This document shows, in pieces, positions 34,222 to 38,954 of a stretch of DNA of 38,954 bases. Location: NCBI GenBank assembly GCA_009927055.1, contig RFNS01000256.1, positions 1 through 38,954 on the forward strand, written 5' to 3'. Below the pieces are notes generated by a model that ran no database searches, had not been told where the DNA came from, and saw only the letters and a list, made by a program, of their open reading frames with translations. This DNA comes from Alphaproteobacteria bacterium. GTDB taxonomy: Bacteria > Pseudomonadota > Alphaproteobacteria > UBA9219 > RFNS01. Position 1 is the first letter of the stretch. Each line of letters opens with the position of its first letter. Position numbers and translations under genes: made by a program.

Positions 34222-34794
34222 ATGCCAAGTCCGAAAGTCAATGTCCAGGTCAGTAAAATTTCTGACAAGGTGACCAAGCTTGAGTTTAAGAAGGGCGATT
34301 ATGTCGTCTATCCCGCGCACGGTGTTGGCCGTGTTGAGGGGGTTGAGCAGTTCGCCGTGGCCGGCAGCGAAGTTCAGCTGTACAGCATTATGTTCGAACA
34401 AGATAAAATGCGCCTGAAAGTGCCGGTGACCAAAGCCAAAAATGCGGGGCTGCGCCGCCTTTCCAGCAAAGATCGCATCAAAGATGCCATGACAACCCTG
34501 CAGGGCAAGGTGCGCATTCGCCGCGTGATGTGGAGCCGACGTGCGCAGGAATATGAAGCCAAAATCAATTCGGGCGATCCTGTGCAAATCGCCGAGGTGG
34601 TGCGCGATCTTTATCGCGGTCACGATGCGCCCGAACAAAGCTACAGCGAACGCCAAATTTATCAGGCCGCGCTGGAACGTTTAGCGCGTGAGTTGGCCGT
34701 GGTTGAAAAAATCGACCAAGGCAAAGCCGCCGAAAAAATTGAAGACGTGATGGATAAAGAACGCGGCTATACATCGGCGCGCGACGCGGCTTAG
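34222..34794 (+). CDS. carD: CarD-family transcriptional regulator
   Basis: CarD binds the RNA polymerase beta subunit and promoter DNA and alters open-complex stability, notably at rRNA promoters. The N-terminal RNA polymerase-interaction domain is FKKGDYVVYPAHGVGRVEGVEQ, followed by the helical C-terminal DNA-binding domain (RRLSSKDRIKDAM, RRVMWSRRAQEYEAKI, EVVRDLY). The ATG at 34222 is chosen because AAGGGGGG precedes it at good spacing; the frame opens earlier at 34066, which would bury the promoter. The protein is then 190 aa, a typical length. Confidence 0.94.
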   Translation: MPSPKVNVQVSKISDKVTKLEFKKGDYVVYPAHGVGRVEGVEQFAVAGSEVQLYSIMFEQDKMRLKVPVTKAKNAGLRRLSSKDRIKDAMTTLQGKVRIRRVMWSRRAQEYEAKINSGDPVQIAEVVRDLYRGHDAPEQSYSERQIYQAALERLARELAVVEKIDQGKAAEKIEDVMDKERGYTSARDAA

Positions 34795-34829
34795 CCAGTC
34801 GTTATTCATTCGCGTTAGCTTGTCAATCT

Positions 34830-34934
34830 GTCATTCCGGCGCACGCCGGAATCCGTGGGGCTTATTGTCCATAATAACGGGTGCCGGTTTTGTGTATCGG
34901 CACCTCCATGGATCCCGACTTTCGTCGGGATGAC
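34830..34934. repeat. 105-bp compound palindromic element
   Basis: Bounded by GTCATTCC and GGGATGAC. It contains nested perfect hairpins: TTCCGGCG/CGCCGGAA, TTATT/AATAA, GGTGCCG/CGGCACC and ATCCCGAC/GTCGGGAT. This layout resembles palindromic elements scattered between genes in other proteobacteria. It occupies the gap downstream of carD. Neither strand has a T-run after the last hairpin, so it is not a simple terminator. Confidence 0.7.
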
Positions 34935-35050
34935 GGTTTGCTTTTGAAAATTTTTGATTTGTAAAAGTAAAAAATTGTCGGCTGTTTTTTTATGGAAATT
35001 TCTTGCCGAAAAGCTTGCTGGCTCTCTCTGAATCAGCCAACACTGCTGTC

Positions 35051-36007
35051 ATGTCCTCCGACATTGAGAAAGACGATACCATCGCCAATCTTGGCTGGCC
35101 GCAGCGTTTGTGGGTGGTGGGGCCGTGTTCGGGGCGTCTTGGCGCGCTTGAAACCATTCATGACCAGTTGCTGGATTGTGTGCAGCCCGGCGAGAAAATT
35201 ATTTACACGGGCGGCTACGCCAGCGCCTCGGGCCGTTATGTGGCTGTCGATGAAATTTTGCTTTTCCGCCGCCTACTTTTAGCGCGCGATGGTTTTCAGG
35301 CGCATGATTTTGTGTGGCTTCGCGGACAGGAAGAAGAAGCTTTCCACAGGCTTTTCCGCCTGCCCTACACCTATAACCCCACGCAAGAGCTTGCCGCACT
35401 TCTGGCCCAGGGGGCGGGCCGATACCTTAATTACTATGGCTATAATCTGCCCGATGTTCATGGGGTCATTCGCAGCGGGCTTGCGTCGCTTACGCGGTGG
35501 ATTGCGCAATTACGCCATCAAATGCGCGCCATCTCCGCGCACGAAAATTTTTGGCTGGCGGCCCGGCGCGCCGCCCTTGTCTCGCGCCACGGCAAGGAAG
35601 GCCCCGTGCTGTGCGTGCCAAGGGGTTTTGCGCCCGAAAAATCGCTGACCGAGCAAGGCGACAGCTGGTGGAGCGATGGCAAGCTCCTTAGCCTCATTCA
35701 AAAACCTGTCCGCAATTTTTCGCGCATCATTCGCGGGCGTGATCCGGCCGCGCTGGGTATGGATGTGGGCCCCATTGTGCTGACACTGGATGATGCTGAT
35801 GGCACAACGCCTGTTCTGGCCGCCTGCGTGCACCCCAACGGCCTGATTGAGGAAATTATCAGCGCGGCCCCCTCGGCTGATGAGCAATGGGTGGCCGATG
35901 ATTCGGAAAGCGCCACAACGCCCCTGCCCCTGGCCAGCCAGTTCGCCGCGCGCCTGACAGGTCAAACGGTGGCTGCGCCTTTTCGTTTTTCATCGCACGC
36001 GGCTTAA
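35051..36007 (+). CDS. metallophosphoesterase-like protein without metal-binding motifs
   Basis: A 318-aa protein whose N-terminal third reads like a calcineurin-type phosphoesterase. The usual GDxHG is GPCSG (24-28), GDxVDRG is replaced by GGYASASG (54-61), and GNHE is GQEEE (92-96). Spacing, hydrophobic strands and the DEILLFRRLLLARD helix match the family, but nearly all metal ligands are gone, so catalysis is unlikely. The rest contains GRYLNYYGYNLPDVHGVI and a later strand-rich segment with no recognisable fold. The frame also allows a TTG start at 35003. The domain assignment is by pattern, not database search. Confidence 0.75.
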   Translation: MSSDIEKDDTIANLGWPQRLWVVGPCSGRLGALETIHDQLLDCVQPGEKIIYTGGYASASGRYVAVDEILLFRRLLLARDGFQAHDFVWLRGQEEEAFHRLFRLPYTYNPTQELAALLAQGAGRYLNYYGYNLPDVHGVIRSGLASLTRWIAQLRHQMRAISAHENFWLAARRAALVSRHGKEGPVLCVPRGFAPEKSLTEQGDSWWSDGKLLSLIQKPVRNFSRIIRGRDPAALGMDVGPIVLTLDDADGTTPVLAACVHPNGLIEEIISAAPSADEQWVADDSESATTPLPLASQFAARLTGQTVAAPFRFSSHAA

Positions 36008-36081
36008 TTTTTCTGGGGCTGTGCCACAAAAGCCTCGGCTGTGCCTTATCTTCAACTTATTTTAACTTTAAGCTCGGAAAT

Positions 36082-36366
36082 ATGAAGTGTATGAGTGTTG
36101 AGAATCAATCCCCGTCTATGCAGGGCTCCCATCATCAAAAAATCATCAATGCCCACATGCTGGAGCGCTGCAGCGCCAGCATGCATGGTCATTTTGTGGC
36201 GCTGGCGCGTTTTGCCTCGCCGCATTACAAACCCACCTATGCCACGCTGGTGGGCACCCCGAACCATGAGTATCAGCGGGTGGCCATCACGCTGAAGGCC
36301 ATTCGTGAAGCGCTGCAAGATCAGCAGCTGCTCTCGCTTGAACTGCGCGAGTTTGCGAGTAATTAG
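36082..36366 (+). CDS. small hypothetical protein (94 aa)
   Basis: I do not recognise this protein. Codon choice matches neighbouring genes (many GCC, CTG, CGC and GTG codons), which supports it over the overlapping minus-strand frame. It is soluble, with His/Met/Gln-rich N-terminal sequence (MLERCSASMHGHFVALARF) and a C-terminal helix (VAITLKAIREALQDQQLLSLELREF). The ribosome-binding site (GGAAA) is weak. It lies 74 bases after the metallophosphoesterase-like gene and converges with the next gene at a 3-base gap. Confidence 0.6.
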   Translation: MKCMSVENQSPSMQGSHHQKIINAHMLERCSASMHGHFVALARFASPHYKPTYATLVGTPNHEYQRVAITLKAIREALQDQQLLSLELREFASN

Positions 36367-36369
36367 GGC

Positions 36370-36702
36370 CTATCTCACCTCTGGTGCGCACACGCTGCCA
36401 GAACCACAATCGCCACCCCCTGCACCCACTGGATAAAAAGGAATCGGATCAACAACAATCGGGGCGGTATAAGATGAATTTTGTACCCCAACAGCAGGTG
36501 AAGCGCTGTGCGCCGTTGCTGAAGGTGTGCTTGATGAAACCTTCGGCTTTTTTTCACCATTCATTGACGGCGGTTGGTCGGCGCTTCCCTTCTCATCACT
36601 TCCAAAACCGCCATAAATATCCACTTCTTCCATGCGCCCCTCCACACACCATCGTAAAAATTCTTGAAGTTCAGTCAATGCCGTTTGAGTGCGGCGCAGC
36701 AT
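36370..36702 (-). CDS. small Ser/Pro/Gly-rich hypothetical protein coupled to the coq10-like gene
   Basis: A 110-aa protein I do not recognise. A short predicted helix (TALTELQEFLRWCVEGRMEEV) is followed by a low-complexity Ser/Thr/Pro/Gly region and a Cys-containing end (GDCGSGSVCAPEVR). It has no signal peptide. Its ATG shares a base with the TGA of the upstream gene (TGATG), so translation is probably coupled. That position argues for a real gene although composition alone would not. Confidence 0.5.
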   Translation of the reverse strand: MLRRTQTALTELQEFLRWCVEGRMEEVDIYGGFGSDEKGSADQPPSMNGEKKPKVSSSTPSATAHSASPAVGVQNSSYTAPIVVDPIPFYPVGAGGGDCGSGSVCAPEVR

Positions 36703-37133
36703 CAGGCATAAATTGCCGCGGCCCGCTGCTCAAATGCGCTGACCATGCGTATGAAGGCGCGATCGAAGAACATGTTCATGATGCTTGAAAGAATTTTTGA
36801 TTGAAAATCGACATCGACATCAAACGTCAGTTCGCACGCACCGCTGCCCACCGCATGAAACACCCACGCATTTGAAAGATGCGAGAGCGGCCCGCCCCCA
36901 TATCGCACATCAATTTTTTCTGGCCGCACAAAAGTAACATGAGAGCGATACGTCTCGCGCAGGGCCTTATACCCAATGGTCATGTCGGCGGTCAGCGTTT
37001 TCTTCTGCTTCTCAATAATTTTGGCTGATAAACACCACGGCAAAAATTCGGGATATTTCTCAACATCCATCACCAGATCAAAAAGTTGCGCGGGCGTATA
37101 GGGCAGAATGCGTGTTTCAGAATGCGATGGCAT
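36702..37133 (-). CDS. Coq10/RatA-family START-domain protein
   Basis: A 143-aa START-like domain protein. The family pattern is MPSHSETRILPYTPAQLFDLVMDVEKYPEFLPWC, then FVRPEKIDVRYGGGPL and ELTFDVDVDFQSKIL, ending in a long amphipathic helix. Coq10 binds ubiquinone and aids respiration; RatA, of the same family, has been reported to block 70S ribosome assembly. The two roles cannot be separated here. It begins 6 bases after lipA. Confidence 0.92.
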   Translation of the reverse strand: MPSHSETRILPYTPAQLFDLVMDVEKYPEFLPWCLSAKIIEKQKKTLTADMTIGYKALRETYRSHVTFVRPEKIDVRYGGGPLSHLSNAWVFHAVGSGACELTFDVDVDFQSKILSSIMNMFFDRAFIRMVSAFEQRAAAIYA

Positions 37134-37139
37134 GGCAGT

Positions 37140-38096
37140 TCAGGCCCCTTTGGCCAGTCGTGCCGCTTTCAGCTTTGTAAAATCGTCGCCCGCGTGGTGC
37201 GATGACCGTGTGAGCGGCGAGCTGGAGACCATGAGAAACCCCTTGCCGCGCGCCATTTGCGCATACCCTGAAAACGCATCAGGTGTCGCAAAACGCTGCA
37301 CCGCCGCGTGTTTGGGCGTGGGCTGCAGATATTGGCCGAGCGTGATAAAATCAACCTCGGCCATGCGCAAATCATCCATGACTTGATAAATCTCGCTGTC
37401 TTCTTCGCCCAACCCCACCATCAGCCCCGATTTTGTAAAAATTGTTTTGTCCAGTTCCTTCACGCGAGACAGCAGCTGCAGCGATGTAAAATATCGCGCG
37501 CCAGGCCGAATGGTGGGATACAACCGCGGCACCGTTTCCAGGTTGTGGTTAAACACATCAGGCCGCGCGTCCACCACCACCTCCATCGCACCTTTTTTGC
37601 GCATAAAATCGGGCGTCAGCACTTCGATGGTGCAATTTGGCAGGCGCGCACGCAGGGCACGAATGGTGCGGGCAAAATGTTCTGCCCCGCCATCATCCAA
37701 ATCATCCCGATCAACCGACGTGACAACGACATGATGCAACCCCAAACGCGCCGCCGCCTCGGCCACATTGTCTGGCTCATGCGGATCAAGTTTTTGGGGG
37801 AGTCCTGTCGCCACATTGCAAAAAGCGCACGCGCGCGTGCACACCGAACCCAAAATCATAAACGTGGCGTGTTTTTGCTTCCAGCATTCGCCAATATTGG
37901 GGCACGCCGCTTCTTCGCACACGGTGTGCAATTTCAAATCGCGCAACAGCGCCTGCGTTTCGGCCACCTGGTTGCCCACGGGCGCCCGCACGCGCAACCA
38001 ATCGGGCTTCTGGCGTTGCACGGGCTGATCGGGCCTGTGCGCCTTTTCGGGGTGGCGTGCAGCAGCTTGGTTCTGTGCCGTGTCGGTCTGGGGCAT
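37140..38096 (-). CDS. lipA: lipoyl synthase
   Basis: A radical-SAM enzyme that inserts two sulfurs into the octanoyl group on 2-oxoacid dehydrogenases. The auxiliary cluster Cys are 60, 65 and 71 ([15 protein letters not shown]), and the radical-SAM Cys are 86, 90 and 93 (CTRACAFC). The C-terminal motif [11 protein letters not shown] corresponds to the family RSSYxA, with His in place of Tyr. The length of 318 aa is normal, with a 30-residue polar N-terminal tail. It precedes the coq10-like gene by 6 bases. Confidence 0.96.
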   Translation of the reverse strand: MPQTDTAQNQAAARHPEKAHRPDQPVQRQKPDWLRVRAPVGNQVAETQALLRDLKLHTVCEEAACPNIGECWKQKHATFMILGSVCTRACAFCNVATGLPQKLDPHEPDNVAEAAARLGLHHVVVTSVDRDDLDDGGAEHFARTIRALRARLPNCTIEVLTPDFMRKKGAMEVVVDARPDVFNHNLETVPRLYPTIRPGARYFTSLQLLSRVKELDKTIFTKSGLMVGLGEEDSEIYQVMDDLRMAEVDFITLGQYLQPTPKHAAVQRFATPDAFSGYAQMARGKGFLMVSSSPLTRSSHHAGDDFTKLKAARLAKGA

Positions 38097-38136
38097 ACCC
38101 TTTTATTTAGGGTTTCAGCCGGCAAATAGCAAAGGC

Positions 38137-38337
38137 CTAAGCAACCTTGCGGCGTTGTTCGGCCATGTCCTGCAGTTGATTCAGGGCGCGGGTCAGGCGC
38201 TCGGGCTCGTCGGTTTCTTCCATAAAGTCGAAATCGATGCCCGCCATACGTTCAATGGTTAAAAGAATCTGGTTGGCCACCTGACGGCCCAATACGCCGG
38301 CAATTTGGTTATAATCCATTAACTGTGTGTCGCTCAT
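38137..38337 (-). CDS. small hypothetical protein (66 aa)
   Basis: A small acidic and helical protein I do not recognise (MSDTQLMDYNQIAGVLGRQV, then IDFDFMEETDEPERLTRALNQLQDMAEQ). The ATG at 38337 has AAGGA 8-9 bases upstream; the in-frame ATG three codons earlier abuts that site and is unlikely. It lies 40 bases upstream of lipA on the same strand, so it may share its transcript. It has no signal peptide or membrane helix. Confidence 0.65.
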   Translation of the reverse strand: MSDTQLMDYNQIAGVLGRQVANQILLTIERMAGIDFDFMEETDEPERLTRALNQLQDMAEQRRKVA

Positions 38338-38515
38338 TGTCTGCATCCTTGTTGATTAAATTCACGGCAACTTCTTACCATTAAAGGCTAGGATGCAATC
38401 AAGCTTTATTATTTACTTTCAACAAAAAAGACATATTTTTTCGTTAACTATAATCATTACTTTATTTGCAATGCCACCTCATGTATAAAGATTTGACGGA
38501 ACTAAAGGAAAGCCC

Positions 38516-38954
38516 ATGCTTCGCACTCTTGCTGTTTTTGCCATTGCCCTTCTCATCGCTGTGCCCGCTCAGGCGCAAATTGGCCAGCAGGTGCTGGAAG
38601 CCCTTCAAAAAGGCGATCGCGCCGCCATCAAACAGCTGATTGATAGCAACCCCACCGAAGCTGGCGCCATTGCCCGCAGCATTGTCAGCTTTGTACGCGA
38701 GAGTGTGCCCAATAATCCTGATTTTCTGGGCGAGCAGATGGAAACCGTCAGCACCCTGTGCGGTGGCGATGTGAAAGCCGATGATGCTACAGGCTTGGCG
38801 CAAGAACTGCGTGGCTTGGTCTCGGCCCTGAAAGAAAGCGCCCAACAAACAGGCGAGCAAAATTCGGCCATGCTGGCCTCGGCCCTTGGTTGCGCGGGCT
38901 CCCCCGCCATTGTAGCTGTCGATCCTGAACTTTATTCGCTGTTGCTGGTTGATG
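38516..38954 (+). CDS. N-terminus of an exported protein of unknown function (partial)
   Basis: The frame is open to the right edge, giving 146 codons. It starts with a clear Sec signal peptide (MLRTLAVFAIALLIAVPAQA, cleaved after AQA), preceded by AAAGGAAAG as ribosome-binding site. The mature part is helical and Ala/Gln-rich (QQVLEALQKGDRAAIKQLI, IARSIVSFVRESVPNNPDFL), with one Cys pair in LCGGDV and LGCAGS. I do not recognise a family. TATAAT at 38449-38454 is a possible -10 element without a good -35. Confidence 0.8.
   Translation, partial: MLRTLAVFAIALLIAVPAQAQIGQQVLEALQKGDRAAIKQLIDSNPTEAGAIARSIVSFVRESVPNNPDFLGEQMETVSTLCGGDVKADDATGLAQELRGLVSALKESAQQTGEQNSAMLASALGCAGSPAIVAVDPELYSLLLVD

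Noticed and set aside
36008-36081. Direct repeat GGCTGTGCC in the gap after the metallophosphoesterase-like gene
   Set aside because: Too short and isolated to support a feature.
36052-36318. Minus-strand 88-aa frame opposite the 94-aa gene
   Set aside because: Codon use fits the plus-strand frame better, and this frame has no ribosome-binding site.
37308-38129. Plus-strand 273-aa open frame opposite lipA
   Set aside because: It is antisense to a lipoyl synthase with all cluster cysteines intact, is His/Arg/Gln-rich as shadow frames are, and shows no domain.

Overview
The window is a gene-dense chromosomal segment of an alphaproteobacterium. The evidence is the nadD-rsfS-rlmH-gpmI-envC-ctpA order, a ClpS-ClpA pair, a class I lysyl-tRNA synthetase, a very large (1576 aa) NAD-dependent glutamate dehydrogenase, heme A synthase, CarD, and two perfect TTAA-N7-TTAA boxes of the kind bound by the alphaproteobacterial regulator CtrA. 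Moderate GC content and motility genes would suit a Rhodospirillales or Micavibrio-like lineage, but I cannot fix the taxon from sequence alone. No stretch longer than 300 bases lacks a gene. I see no CRISPR array, insertion sequence, prophage or rRNA operon.

Layout. 1-5375 (minus strand): one tight housekeeping operon running nadD, rsfS, rlmH, gpmI, a short EnvC-like protein, ctpA and the start of a membrane-anchored protein cut by the window edge. 5409-8065 (plus): clpS-clpA. 8004-9148: an AT-rich orphan gene whose terminator lies inside clpA, then a SpoU/TrmH-type methyltransferase. 9145-15112 (minus): a probable motility unit of motA, motB, an AT-rich orphan, bpt (leucyl-transferase), a UbiH-like flavoprotein and a GGDEF/EAL protein, headed by a CtrA box. 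15210-18451: a flavin reductase, a 100-bp palindromic repeat, and a two-gene unit of a membrane protein and a membrane-anchored pseudokinase, itself headed by a second CtrA box. 18496-19154: a HigBA toxin-antitoxin pair. 19206-24226: parC, dnaN, a MAPEG protein, a CnoX-type thioredoxin and tRNA-Gly. 24354-32443: glutamate dehydrogenase, lysK, a methyltransferase and heme A synthase. 32446-38954: interspersed palindromic repeats, purA, carD, a metallophosphoesterase-like protein without its metal-site motifs, lipA with a coq10/ratA-like gene, several small unknown genes, and a truncated secreted protein.

How the genes fit together. ClpS, ClpA and Bpt together supply recognition, unfolding and the tagging transferase of the bacterial N-degron pathway. 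MotA/MotB, the EAL domain and the two CtrA boxes point to cell-cycle-linked control of motility. The pseudokinase with its membrane partner is the best candidate here for an undescribed system, because it carries its own CtrA box and is separated from motA only by a flavin reductase and a repeat. Much of the rest is translation, replication, central metabolism and cofactor synthesis.
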